Shown here: in pieces, positions 24,927-33,291 of the stretch | Layout of the letters: every line of letters begins with the position of its first letter | How positions within the stretch are numbered: position 1 is the first letter of the stretch | Source: Planctomycetaceae bacterium | GTDB taxonomy: Bacteria; Planctomycetota; Planctomycetia; Pirellulales; UBA1268 | Reading direction: 5' to 3' | NCBI GenBank assembly: GCA_947453125.1 | Contig: CANGGC010000001.1 | Span: 1-51,101 of the forward strand | Length of the DNA: 51,101 nucleotides | Translations under genes and position numbers: made by a program | The notes under the pieces: model-generated | What the model saw: the letters and a program-made list of their open reading frames with translations, nothing else | What the model was told of the DNA's origin: nothing | Database searches by the model: none

Positions 24927-25556
24927 ATGGCGACAGTCCACTACGAAACCGACTTCCAGGATCGCTACGACGATCCCGAGGACGGGATGCAGCACCCCTT
25001 CGCGGTGGCCGACAGCGGTGTCTCCGACGCCGTCCGTGCCGAAGCCGACGCCTGTCTTGCTCACACTCCCGTCAAGCCGCGGACGACGGCCCGGCAGCAG
25101 AAGCGTCTCCACCGACTGGCGGACGTCCGCCAGCAGCAAGGGGTGACGCTGCGGAACGTCGCCCGCCGGCTCGGTGTCGAGATTTCGGTCGTCCGGCGCC
25201 AGGAACAGGAGACCTGCGACCTGCGAATCTCCGACCTTCTCGGCTGGCAGGAGGTTCTCGAGGTGCCGATCGCCGAACTCCTCGTTGAAGCCGAAGGCCA
25301 GCTCTCCGGGCCGGTTCTCGAACGCTCGCGAATGGTGAAGCTGATGAAGACTGCCGCCGCCATCCGGGAACAGACCGACGGCACGGCAACGCACCGCCTG
25401 GCCAACATGCTCATCGGCCAGATCCTCGAGATCATGCCCGAATTGCAGGATGTCTCGCCGTGGCACCATGCCGCGCAGCGCCGCACACTCGACGATGTCG
25501 GTCGGGCGGCCCGAAACGTCGTTTCCGACGAGGTGTTCCGGCAACCGACCTCGTAG
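24927..25556 (+). CDS. XRE-like helix-turn-helix protein
   Basis: This 209-residue protein has a helix-turn-helix domain at about residues 60-115. The stretch RLADVRQQQGVTLRNVARRL followed by GVEISVVRRQEQ resembles the two-helix HTH of XRE/Cro regulators. The N-terminus is acidic and the C-terminal 85 residues are helical with no known effector domain. AGGAGG seven bases before the ATG at 24927 supports the start. It probably binds DNA, either as a regulator or as a chromosomal protein. It stands between the divergent ygfZ-nudix pair and a small membrane gene. Confidence 0.8.
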   Translation: MATVHYETDFQDRYDDPEDGMQHPFAVADSGVSDAVRAEADACLAHTPVKPRTTARQQKRLHRLADVRQQQGVTLRNVARRLGVEISVVRRQEQETCDLRISDLLGWQEVLEVPIAELLVEAEGQLSGPVLERSRMVKLMKTAAAIREQTDGTATHRLANMLIGQILEIMPELQDVSPWHHAAQRRTLDDVGRAARNVVSDEVFRQPTS

Positions 25557-25717
25557 GACATCCGCTCCCCGCGAAGCGGGCACGGACGAATGTGAACGTC
25601 TTGTGGACGGCCGGGGCCATGCCTACGATGACCGTCCGGCGGCGTGGGCCCCGGTCAGCGTTTCAGGCCGGAGCGGATTCGACCGTCGTCACTCCCGGAA
25701 ACCGGAGGGCTTGCGTC

Positions 25718-25804
25718 GTGTTTTCTCTGCTAGGTGTCGTGGGGATCGCGTTGATCCTGTTCGTGGTGGTCGCCGCCACGGCAGGGGTCGTGTTCGGCAA
25801 GTGA
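25718..25804 (+). CDS. Putative 28-residue single-helix membrane micropeptide
   Basis: A GTG at 25718 opens a 28-codon frame that is almost wholly hydrophobic: VFSLLGVVGIALILF followed by Val/Ala-rich sequence, ending VVFGK. This would form one membrane helix with a short positive tail. GGAGGG lies about nine bases upstream, a strong Shine-Dalgarno match, and a GC-rich region rarely gives such a clean helix by chance. The frame is open further upstream to 25460, but that part is Arg-rich and overlaps the XRE-type gene. Function is unknown. It is too small for most annotation pipelines, so it may be missed in relatives. Confidence 0.45.
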   Translation: MFSLLGVVGIALILFVVVAATAGVVFGK

Positions 25805-25840
25805 TTCGCAAGCGGCGCGCGGACGAAGCCGTCGTCGCTT

Positions 25841-26281
25841 TCAGCCACCGTCGTGGAGCCGATCTTTCTTCAGGTCGCTGTCACCGCTCGCCCCCACGAT
25901 CATCATCCCGAGAAAGCCGCCGAGGGTTCCGCCGAGGACCACCCAGGCGGTGATCGCCAAGGGGAGATAGTCGCGTAGCCACACCCGGATCGGTGGCTCG
26001 GCGCTCTTGGGAACCTTTCGCAGCACCGGGCCCACCGGCCCCTCCGCGCCCGACTCGGCCCGCATGGCGCTGCGGAATTCTTCCCAGTTCTCCTGAGTTG
26101 CCGGGGCTTCCAGGCTTGCCAGCCAGGCCGTCCGGTTGGCGACCAGGTAGAGCGGGGGCACGATCATCAGCGCCCCCCATGCCAGGACGACAATCCCAGC
26201 CACCCAGCGACGGCGACCGGATCCCCTCCCCGGGGTATCGTTGGCCCGACGATGGCTGAGGGGGATGTCATCAGGGGCCAT
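25841..26281 (-). CDS. Two-helix membrane protein of unknown function
   Basis: This 146-residue protein has two hydrophobic helices, at about 28-50 (VAGIVVLAWGALMIVPPLYLV) and 108-132 (LAITAWVVLGGTLGGFLGMM), joined by a polar loop rich in Glu and Arg. The N-terminal 25 residues are polar and basic, so they are likely cytoplasmic. GGAGG lies eight bases before the ATG at 26281. It converges on the micropeptide gene and is divergent from the next secreted protein. No known domain was recognised. Confidence 0.65.
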   Translation of the reverse strand: MAPDDIPLSHRRANDTPGRGSGRRRWVAGIVVLAWGALMIVPPLYLVANRTAWLASLEAPATQENWEEFRSAMRAESGAEGPVGPVLRKVPKSAEPPIRVWLRDYLPLAITAWVVLGGTLGGFLGMMIVGASGDSDLKKDRLHDGG

Positions 26282-26529
26282 GGCGGAATCCTCCGACGAC
26301 TTGCAGGCTGTGGACGACCCTTGAGAAACAGCGTCATTCCCGGGGGGTTCCCGGGCGGACAAAGCCTCTGGATGGCCGTGTCCGCGGACTGAGAGCGCCC
26401 GGAGTGCTGGTCATTCTCCGCTGCCGCCTCCCCACCGACAACCGGTCTGGCATGGCAACGGGGGCGTTGCTACCTTCCGCCCCTCCTTCATTCTCCAGGC
26501 CCACCCGACTCCGCCAAGGAACCGTTCGC

Positions 26530-27615
26530 GTGAAACCGGTCACCTTCCCGAACGCCCCCACTTGGCTTCTGGCCGCCGTCTGCCTCCTCACCGCGACTGC
26601 CCCCGAGGCCCGCGCCCAGAGTGGCTGGCTGCCGACCTCTTGGTTCAGCCAGGCGGAAGTCGACTCCAAAGCGATGTATCCGCTCGCCGAACGCGACGGC
26701 CCGTGGCTCGTGCTCGCCACCACCTTCCGCGGCGAAGGGGCGAGGGACGACGCCCGGCGGCTCGTCCAGGAATTGCGTCGCACCAACAAGATCAAGGCCT
26801 ACACGCACGAGAAGTCGTTCGACTACACCGGCAGCCAGCCCGGCCTCGGCCTCAACCCGGACGGCAGCCCGAAAAAGATGCGTTACGCCAACGCCGAGCA
26901 GGTCGTGGAGGTCGCCGTCCTCGTCGGTGACTTCGCGTCGTTCGACGATCCGCGCGGTCAAAAGATGCTCGCGAAAGTGAAGTCGCTCCGCCCCGAGGCC
27001 CTCACCGGTAACAGCGGCAAGAGCCAGTCGTTCTCCGACTTCCGCAAGATGATCGGCCTCGAACGGACGGCGGGGAAGGGCCCGATGCACCTCGCCTTCG
27101 TGATCCCCAACCCGCTCCTGCCGGAAGACTACTTCGCCCGCCAGCAGGTCGACCGCTTCGTCCTCGACATGAACGCCGATGTGACCCACTCGCTCCTCGA
27201 TTGCCCCGGCCTCTATTCCGTGCGTGTGGCGACGTTCACCGGCTCCGGCACGTTCGACCAGAAGGCAATCGCCGCCGGCGAGGGCGACGTCGAACTCGAG
27301 GGCCGGCTCGTGGAGGCGGCGGAGAAGGCCCACCGCCTCACCGCCTCGCTCCGCAAGGCGGGCTGGGAGGCCTGGGAATACCACGACCGCGAGTCGAGCA
27401 TCGTCTGCATCGGCAGCCTCGATTCCAAGACCGTTCCCGGCGCCCAGGGCGTGCCCACCATCCATCCGGAAATCACCCGGATCGTCCGCGAACTCGGCCC
27501 CGATCCCACGCGCCTCGCCACCGGGGTGGTGCTGCCGCGAACCGTCGACGGGGTCATGCTCGACGTCCAGCCGGCGCCGATCCAGGTCCCGCGGGCCCCG
27601 GAAGGCTGGCACTGA
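26530..27615 (+). CDS. Secreted protein of unknown function
   Basis: This is a 361-residue exported protein. The GTG at 26530 starts a signal peptide (hydrophobic WLLAAVCLLTATAP, likely cleavage after EARAQ) and is preceded by AAGGA; ATG codons upstream give only a poor leader. The mature part begins GWLPTSWF and contains LVLATTFRGEGARDDARRLVQELRRT, an arrangement recalling a SPOR-like ferredoxin-fold repeat, though that is only inference. A second such segment is AEKAHRLTASLRKAGWEAWEY. The end is rich in Pro. It lies 19 bases before rdgB and may be cotranscribed with it. A conserved planctomycete type is likely, but function is unknown. Confidence 0.75.
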   Translation: MKPVTFPNAPTWLLAAVCLLTATAPEARAQSGWLPTSWFSQAEVDSKAMYPLAERDGPWLVLATTFRGEGARDDARRLVQELRRTNKIKAYTHEKSFDYTGSQPGLGLNPDGSPKKMRYANAEQVVEVAVLVGDFASFDDPRGQKMLAKVKSLRPEALTGNSGKSQSFSDFRKMIGLERTAGKGPMHLAFVIPNPLLPEDYFARQQVDRFVLDMNADVTHSLLDCPGLYSVRVATFTGSGTFDQKAIAAGEGDVELEGRLVEAAEKAHRLTASLRKAGWEAWEYHDRESSIVCIGSLDSKTVPGAQGVPTIHPEITRIVRELGPDPTRLATGVVLPRTVDGVMLDVQPAPIQVPRAPEGWH

Positions 27616-27634
27616 TCACACGGGGGACCGCTCG

Positions 27635-28234
27635 ATGCACGAGGAACTCGTTCTCGGGACGACCAACGCTGGAAAAGTGAGGGAGCTTGCGGCGCTCCTC
27701 GAGCCCCACGGCATCCGGGTCGTCTCCCTGCGGGAATGCCCCGGATCGGTGTCGGTCGATGAGACCGGGACGACCTTCGCTGCAAACGCTGACCTCAAGG
27801 CCAGCCAGCAGGCGTCCGCCCTCTCCCGTTGGGTGCTCGCCGAGGACAGCGGCCTGTGCGTCGACGCCCTCGGCGGCGCGCCGGGGATCCACTCCGCCCG
27901 CTTCTCCGCTGGCGGTGACGACGCCAACAACAGCCTGCTCCTGGAGCGCCTTGCAGCGGTGCCCGCCACCGCTCGCGGAGCTCACTACGCTTGTCACGCG
28001 GCACTTTCCGATCCGTTCGGCGCCATCGTCGCCCGCTCTCAGGGGACCTGTCACGGGAGCATTTCCACAGTACCCGGCGGCAGCGGGGGCTTCGGGTACG
28101 ACCCGCTGTTCATCGTACCGGAATACCACCGCAGCTTCGGAGAACTCGCCCCCGAAGTGAAGGGGGTGATCAGCCACCGGGCCCGGGCGATGCGTGCCAT
28201 CCTTCCGGCGATCCTCCGTCACCTCGCCCGCTGA
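27635..28234 (+). CDS. rdgB: XTP/dITP diphosphatase (Ham1/RdgB)
   Basis: This 199-residue pyrophosphatase removes deaminated purine nucleotides (XTP, dITP) from the pool. It has the N-terminal LGTTNAGKVREL, the metal-binding EDSGLCVDAL, GGSGGFGYDPLF and the closing SHRARAM, all standard for the family. The ATG at 27635 was chosen because it gives the family N-terminus; the same frame stays open far upstream, but that is antisense reading through the preceding gene. The last 65 bases overlap the end of the convergent glycosyltransferase gene, which is unusual for a housekeeping gene. Confidence 0.95.
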   Translation: MHEELVLGTTNAGKVRELAALLEPHGIRVVSLRECPGSVSVDETGTTFAANADLKASQQASALSRWVLAEDSGLCVDALGGAPGIHSARFSAGGDDANNSLLLERLAAVPATARGAHYACHAALSDPFGAIVARSQGTCHGSISTVPGGSGGFGYDPLFIVPEYHRSFGELAPEVKGVISHRARAMRAILPAILRHLAR

Positions 28235-29363
28235 CGGCCCGCTGGCCGAGCCCTCCCTTTGGAGCGGGCTCGCGATCGGAGACATCTGGCCGGGAAAGCC
28301 GATGGCGAATGACATCGAGCACGTCGCCGGTGCCATCCATCCTCCCTGCGACGGCGGCCAGAGCCGGCCGAAACCGGTCGAGCCCGGCGACAAACGCGTT
28401 GATCCGCTCTGCCGTTGTCTCCTCGAGGAGACAGAAATCGCCGCAGTTCATCGTGGCGAGAAAGTGCGCATTCATGAGTTGCTCGGCGTGGGCGCTCTCG
28501 GGGAGCACGAGCATCGGCTTGCCGAGTTGGAGGGCCTCGCCGATCAACTGATTGCCGGCGGCGGCGACCAGCGCCCGGCATCCGATGAGGTCCTCCACGA
28601 ATCGACTGCCGTCGATCGCATGGAACGACAACGCTCCGAACGACTCCCGTTCGCCGAGCCCGTAGACCCGCACCGGCAGACCACAATCGGCCAGGCTCGC
28701 CAGCGTGGCAAACGGGGTATGGCGACGCAGGTAGCTGACGAGGTACCCGCGATCGGCAGGCGCCGCGCCGAGCAAATCCCGGCGCAGCAGCGGGCCGACC
28801 TGGACGACATGCTCCCACCCGCGGCGGAGGGGCGGACGGAAGAACGCCGAGACGACCGTGTCGGAGGCACCGACCGTGCACACCCACACCGCATGCCCCA
28901 TCAACCACGCATGCCACTGGAGCGACCAGGGAAGGACGCCGAGATCGTACGCGAGGAGGAAGTGCTGGTGATCAATACTCAGCAGCGGGATCCCCTGGCG
29001 GGCACAGGCCCGCGGCAGGGCAGGCTCGAAATCGGTGATCCCGAGATCGGCGCCGAAGGCCTCGAGTTCGGCCATCAAGCGATCGGTGAGCGGTCCGAGC
29101 GTCCGCGCCTGATACTCGAGCCCCGCCGTGATCGATCGGACGACATCGAGGCGCCCCCCCGTATACTGGAACACGAGGCCCGGGATCTCCCGCACCTCGA
29201 CATTCCCGGCCCCGGGAGGATGACGAAGTCTCAGGAACGCCAGCGCATCGGCGGAGGTGTAGACGAGGATTTCGTGCTCGTCGGCCAAGTGCTCGATGAG
29301 CGTGCAGATCCGCGTCGCGTGACCGCGTCCCTCGCCGCACAAGCTGATCGCGATCCGTGCCAT
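28170..29363 (-). CDS. Glycosyltransferase of the MurG/UDP-GT fold
   Basis: This 397-residue protein resembles the MJ1255/VC2487-type glycosyltransferases. It begins MARIAISLCGEGRGHATR, a nucleotide-sugar GT-B start, with HILVYTSADAL-like beta-strand sequence nearby. The donor-binding motif is GNQLIGEALQLGKPMLVLP followed by HAEQLMNA. GGAGG lies nine bases before the ATG at 29363. The C-terminal about 40 residues are polar and lie over the end of rdgB (overlap 28170-28234). Sugar and acceptor are unknown. It is divergent from the parvulin gene. Confidence 0.85.
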   Translation of the reverse strand: MARIAISLCGEGRGHATRICTLIEHLADEHEILVYTSADALAFLRLRHPPGAGNVEVREIPGLVFQYTGGRLDVVRSITAGLEYQARTLGPLTDRLMAELEAFGADLGITDFEPALPRACARQGIPLLSIDHQHFLLAYDLGVLPWSLQWHAWLMGHAVWVCTVGASDTVVSAFFRPPLRRGWEHVVQVGPLLRRDLLGAAPADRGYLVSYLRRHTPFATLASLADCGLPVRVYGLGERESFGALSFHAIDGSRFVEDLIGCRALVAAAGNQLIGEALQLGKPMLVLPESAHAEQLMNAHFLATMNCGDFCLLEETTAERINAFVAGLDRFRPALAAVAGRMDGTGDVLDVIRHRLSRPDVSDREPAPKGGLGQRAVSGRGDGGSPEGWHASPGPGG

Positions 29364-29602
29364 GCCGTGACGCCTCCAATCACCCGTCCCCGTCGCGCTC
29401 CCTCCATCCCTTCCGGCCCGGAGCCGCGCCACACAGCGATTGTGCCGCCCAGCCTGTCCGGAGGCCAGTTGAACGCAAGGCGGGGCCGCAACCGGGCCAA
29501 CGCTTCTGAGGCGGGGCACGATTCGATACGATGAAATCCGGGGCTGGCCAGGCGCCAGCCGCACTAGGACCAGGCTCGATATGGTTCCATCATGAGGGGG
29601 CG

Positions 29603-30652
29603 ATGAACACCCTGCGCACGCAGAACCTCCGACGGCAGCGGTCGGTGCCGATCCTCCTCCTGCTCCTTGGCGTGCTGACCGTGCTGACCGGCCCGGACGC
29701 CTCGGGCCAGGACACCGAACAAACAGCCGAAGAAGAGACTGAACCGGCGGCCGAATCGGAGGCCGAGGCTGAGGTGATCGCCACCGTGGGAACCACCCGG
29801 CTGACCCGTGCAGACCTCGAGCAGGCGGTGCGGCGACGGAGCGGTGGACGTCCGATCCCCGCGGAACAACAAGACCGCCTCCAGGCCCAGGCTGTGGGAG
29901 ACCTCTTGGAACAGACGCTCATCCAGGCAGAGATCGAGCGCCGCCAGGTCGAGGTGAGCGATGCCGAGATCAATGATCGGATCGCCCAACTCTCCACGGA
30001 ACTCACCGCCCGGCAGTCGAGCCTCGACACGTTCCTCGCCGGCGCCGGCCTCGACTACGAGGGCCTGCGTGAACAGGTGCGTTTCGAGATCGCCGTGCCG
30101 AAAATCATCCTCCCGATGATCACGGAGGATGTCATGCGGCAGGTCCTCGCGATGCACCACTTTGACTTCGACGGCACCCGCGTCCGCGCCAGCCACATCA
30201 TCCTTCGCCCCGAGGCGAGTTCTGGCCCGGATGCCATCAACGCGGTGCTCGCCCGAGCCGAACGGATCCGCGCCGATATCCTTGCCGAAGAACTCACCTT
30301 CGCCGAAGCGGCCGAGCGTTACTCCGCCGGCCCGAGTCGGCATCGGGGGGGAGATCTCGGCTTCGTGCCGCGGCATGGCCTGCTCTCCGAGGAGTTCGCG
30401 GCCCAGGTGTTCAAGCTCACCAAGGGGGAGGTTTCGAAGCCGTTCGTGACCCCGTTGGGAGTTCATGTGGCCAAGGTCACCGACGTCGATCCCGGCACAG
30501 TCGCGCCGGAGACTTTCCGCAAGCCACTGGAGCAACTCGCTTTCCAGAAGGTCCTCCAGGCGTTCGTCATCCATTGCCGTCAGCAGACCCCGATCGAACT
30601 CAAGCCCGGAATCGTGGCGGTCGATCCCCGCGCCCCCGGGCCCCGTCCGTAG
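29603..30652 (+). CDS. Secreted parvulin-type peptidyl-prolyl isomerase
   Basis: This 349-residue protein is a periplasmic foldase of the PpiC/SurA type. Residues about 13-33 form a signal peptide (LLLLLGVLTVLTGPDASGQ), followed by an acidic linker, a SurA-like N-terminal helical part (ATVGTTRLTRADLEQAV to LRFEI-type sequence) and the PpiC domain from RASHIILRP to LGVHVAKVTD, including GGDLGFVPRHG. GAGGGGG lies just before the ATG at 29603. Both ends match known family architecture. It stands between a divergent glycosyltransferase gene and a secreted protein gene. Confidence 0.92.
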   Translation: MNTLRTQNLRRQRSVPILLLLLGVLTVLTGPDASGQDTEQTAEEETEPAAESEAEAEVIATVGTTRLTRADLEQAVRRRSGGRPIPAEQQDRLQAQAVGDLLEQTLIQAEIERRQVEVSDAEINDRIAQLSTELTARQSSLDTFLAGAGLDYEGLREQVRFEIAVPKIILPMITEDVMRQVLAMHHFDFDGTRVRASHIILRPEASSGPDAINAVLARAERIRADILAEELTFAEAAERYSAGPSRHRGGDLGFVPRHGLLSEEFAAQVFKLTKGEVSKPFVTPLGVHVAKVTDVDPGTVAPETFRKPLEQLAFQKVLQAFVIHCRQQTPIELKPGIVAVDPRAPGPRP

Positions 30653-30867
30653 CTGGCGGTGGGAGCAGCCCCCTTGGCCTTTTTTCCCGCGGCAGGGCCT
30701 TGGCGGCGTGTTAGACCGAACGGAACCCGGCCCCATTCAGGATTGTCCCGATCGGGCGGCCGGACTACCTTCCCCACCCCCGACACCCCGTCGGCGGGCC
30801 TGAAGAGCGGCCTCTTCCCCGGTCAGCCCGCCCCGGGAACCCCCGTCGTTCGGACGCCGATCCCCTC

Positions 30868-31470
30868 ATGAAGCTCCGTTCCGCCTTGCTGATCGCGTGT
30901 CTGATCGTGGTGCCTCTACTGGCCATGTTCTCGCACAAAGTCCCAACTACGACGCGGGCAGCGATCCGGGAACGCCTCTGGAATCCGATGATCAGGCCGC
31001 TGGCGTCAGCCCTCGGCCTGGGTGCCACGCCCCCAACCAGCCCCCCCCCCCGGCAAGCGACGGCCTCTCCGCCGCCGGCCGATCCCCTCCAGCCTCTCCA
31101 ACCGGCTCAGGCGCCGGGCCTGCGCGAACCCGATGCCACCATCGCTGGCAACTCCCCGCCGCCGGCAATCCTCCTCGGCTCGGACGACTCGCTGCCGATC
31201 GGCGGGGCGACGGGCCTGGAATCGCTCGAGGCGCGGCTCCGGGCCCTCGGGGCAACGAGGATCGACTGGACCCCGGGCCAGGGGGGCGACGGCCTCCATC
31301 GCTGCAGCTGCCGCATTCCCGCTGAACCGACCGGGCAGCTTCACCGCATCTTCCAGGCAGCCGCCACCGACCCAGTGGCCGCGCTCGACAATCTCGTTGG
31401 CCAGGTCACGGCCTGGTCGATGCGTAGCGGGGGCACCGCAGCCAGCCCGGCGATGCCCCTGCGGCGCTGA
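30868..31470 (+). CDS. Membrane-anchored Pro-rich protein of unknown function
   Basis: This 200-residue protein starts MKLRSALLIACLIVVPLLAMF, a signal or anchor helix. A Pro/Ala-rich linker follows at about 52-98, then a small domain (about 110-190) with ESLEARLRALGATRIDWTPG, HRCSCRIP and FQAAATDPVAALDNL. Two Cys sit in the RCSC patch. No family was recognised. Its stop is 17 bases before the GTG of scpB, so the two are probably one transcript. Confidence 0.65.
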   Translation: MKLRSALLIACLIVVPLLAMFSHKVPTTTRAAIRERLWNPMIRPLASALGLGATPPTSPPPRQATASPPPADPLQPLQPAQAPGLREPDATIAGNSPPPAILLGSDDSLPIGGATGLESLEARLRALGATRIDWTPGQGGDGLHRCSCRIPAEPTGQLHRIFQAAATDPVAALDNLVGQVTAWSMRSGGTAASPAMPLRR

Positions 31471-31487
31471 TCGGGGGAGATCGCGCC

Positions 31488-32258
31488 GTGCTGCTCCACC
31501 GTCGGTCTTCGAATCGACTCCCCGACCTTTTCCAACGCCGCGCGGCATCCGGCCGGGGGCCTCGGCCATTCCTCGCCCCCATCCGCCGGCAGCGTCCACC
31601 GACGACTCCCACCAGGCCCCCCCTGGGGCTGGCGGAGGCCGAACCGGGGCCTCACGCCCGTTCGGAGGAATTGGCCCGTCTGGAGGCGGCTTTGTTCATC
31701 GCCCGGGAACCGCTCTCCACACGCCGACTGGCAAAAATCGCCCGGCTCTCCGACGGCACCCGTGCCCGGGCACTCCTCCGGGAACTGGCTGCCGTTCAGG
31801 ACGCCAGCGGCAGCGCCATCCGGGTCGAGCCGATCGCCGGCGGCTTCCAACTCCTCACCCGCTCACCGTTCGGCCCCTGGGTCCGCAGACTCCTGACGAC
31901 ACCGGCGGAAAACCGCCTGTCGGCGGCGGCACTCGAGACGCTGGCGATCGTGGCCTACCGTCAGCCGGTGACCCGGGCGGAAATCGAAGCCATCCGCGGG
32001 GTCGGGTGCGAGGAGATGCTGCGGCAACTCATGGAACGGGATCTGGTCGCAGTCGGAGGGCGGACCGAGGAACTTGGTCGTCCCAACGTCTATCAGACCA
32101 CGAAGCGTTTTCTGCGGGCCTTTGGGCTGTCCCGGATCGAGGATCTGCCCGACATCGGCCCGGTTAAGACGCTCGAACCGACCGCCCCGCCCGGGCCCGG
32201 TGGTCAGGAGCCCCCCGGCCCACCGGCACCTAGCTCCCCCTCGTCCGAGCGCACGTGA
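31488..32258 (+). CDS. scpB: Segregation and condensation protein ScpB
   Basis: This 256-residue protein belongs to the ScpB family, winged-helix partners of SMC-ScpA in chromosome condensation. The core starts near ARLEAALFIAREPLS and includes FQLLTRSPFGPWV and the signature ALETLAIVAYRQPVTRAEIEAIRGV-type segment, then GRPNVYQTTKRFLRAFGL. Both flanks are low-complexity Pro/Arg-rich tails, longer than usual. The GTG at 31488 has a GGGGGAG upstream, but the true start could lie later, near the core. scpA and smc are not in the window. Confidence 0.9.
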   Translation: MLLHRRSSNRLPDLFQRRAASGRGPRPFLAPIRRQRPPTTPTRPPLGLAEAEPGPHARSEELARLEAALFIAREPLSTRRLAKIARLSDGTRARALLRELAAVQDASGSAIRVEPIAGGFQLLTRSPFGPWVRRLLTTPAENRLSAAALETLAIVAYRQPVTRAEIEAIRGVGCEEMLRQLMERDLVAVGGRTEELGRPNVYQTTKRFLRAFGLSRIEDLPDIGPVKTLEPTAPPGPGGQEPPGPPAPSSPSSERT

Positions 32259-32628
32259 ACGATTTTCGTTCCCCTCGCCCCGCTTGCACTCGATCGAAAC
32301 TGCGGCGACACTTTCCCGTCCCCGCGACCGTGGTTCGGAAGCCCACCCCGCCCCGGTTGACGATTTTTTTCCCGAAGGTTGGATGATTCCGCACGATCGG
32401 GTACAGAATTGTACGAAGGAATCTGCCGATACTCGGACGACTGCTTGGCAACATGCCCGACCCAACGCTTCCCACGGGGGGAAGCCCATCCGGGAATCTT
32501 CGACGATTCACACCAACGGATACGCAGCGATGATGGCACCAGCACCGACAACTCAACGTGGATCGTTACCGTCTGACCGTTCACTGTCCGTCGCAGGGCC
32601 TGTGAACAGACTCGAGGGAGGTTTTTCA
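32259..32628 (+). promoter_or_regulatory. 370-bp intergenic region before the acidic protein gene, with a palindrome
   Basis: No gene was accepted here, although the plus frame is open throughout. A perfect inverted repeat GTACA-GAAT-TGTAC lies at 32401-32414, and a TTGACG hexamer at 32357-32362 lies about 40 bases before it with no good -10. GGGAGG followed by seven bases and a GTG (32629) marks the start of the next gene. The palindrome could be an operator. In-frame ATGs at 32530 and 32533 have no good ribosome-binding site. Confidence 0.35.
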
Positions 32629-33057
32629 GTGACCAGCGTTGCGAGCCCCAGGGGATCCCGAAGCGTGTTGAACTCCGACGTGTTTTGCTGGGACGAGCTT
32701 CCCGATTTGCTCGCCGCCGAGGAGCTCTTCGAGATTGCCGGCAACCGCAACTCGACGTCTCCGATCGTCGGCAAGCAGGATGACGATGAGGACGAGGACG
32801 AGGACGACCTCGAGGATGATGACGACGAAGAAGACGACGAAGAAGACGATCTCGAGGACGACGAATGGGAAGAGGTTGAGGACGAGGACGAAGAAGAGGA
32901 CGACGAGGAAGACGAAGAAGACGAAGAAGACGAAGAAGACGAAGAGGATGATGAGGAAGAAGGAGATGATGACGAGGAGTGGGAGGACGACGACGAAGAG
33001 TGGGATGACGAGGACGAAGAGGAAGACGACGAGGAAGAAGACGACGACGACGACTGA
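32629..33057 (+). CDS. Extremely acidic Asp/Glu-repeat protein
   Basis: This 142-residue protein has a short ordinary N-terminus (about 50 residues, with DVFCWDELPDLLAAEELFE) followed by 92 residues of which 85 are Asp or Glu; the exceptions are two Leu, three Trp, one Val and one Gly. The GTG at 32629 was chosen because GGGAGG sits seven bases before it; ATGs at 32530/32533 would add about 30 residues. The polyacidic tail is probably disordered and could bind cations, basic proteins or mimic DNA; these are inferences. A strong stem-loop terminator follows the stop by about 70 bases. The antisense frame is a run of Ser and is not a gene. Confidence 0.8.
   Translation: MTSVASPRGSRSVLNSDVFCWDELPDLLAAEELFEIAGNRNSTSPIVGKQDDDEDEDEDDLEDDDDEEDDEEDDLEDDEWEEVEDEDEEEDDEEDEEDEEDEEDEEDDEEEGDDDEEWEDDDEEWDDEDEEEDDEEEDDDDD
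32779..33054 (+). repeat. Low-complexity GAC/GAG/GAA coding tract
   Basis: Ninety-two codons in a row that are almost all GAC, GAT, GAG or GAA encode the acidic tail. GAAGAC and GACGAA units recur but drift in order, as expected from slippage or strong selection for charge. Confidence 0.85.
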
Positions 33058-33126
33058 CCTCCGTTCCACCTGATCCCGCCGTCACCGATCAAATCTCGCG
33101 CGGCATCGCCGCCATAGCATTCAACC

Positions 33127-33170
33127 GACCCTGGAGACGCTCCTCTGCGTGTCTCCAGGGTCGCTATTTT
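33127..33170 (+). terminator. Strong intrinsic terminator after the acidic protein gene
   Basis: GACCCTGGAGAC (33127-33138) pairs perfectly with GTCTCCAGGGTC (33151-33162) around a 12-base loop, followed by GCTATTTT. It lies 70 bases after the acidic gene and in front of the convergent M28 peptidase gene, so it may also serve that gene on the other strand. Confidence 0.8.
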
Positions 33171-33291
33171 CCCGATCGTGGCGGGGGGAGCGAGCGACGC
33201 TGCGGGCTGCGGCCTCGGGCTTTCGTGGGGCGGCCTGAATCCGGGGAAGGCCCCGTCATTCCGGGGGCATTCCTTCTCATGGGCCCCAAAC

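Noticed and set aside
25460..25717. Longer version of the micropeptide gene starting at 25460 or 25619
   Set aside because: The upstream part is Arg-rich, overlaps the preceding gene and has no ribosome-binding site as good as that before the GTG at 25718.
32553..33092. Long Ser-rich frame on the minus strand opposite the acidic tract
   Set aside because: It is the mirror image of Asp/Glu codons (GAC/GAG/GAA read as Ser), with no start signal or family, so it is an antisense shadow.
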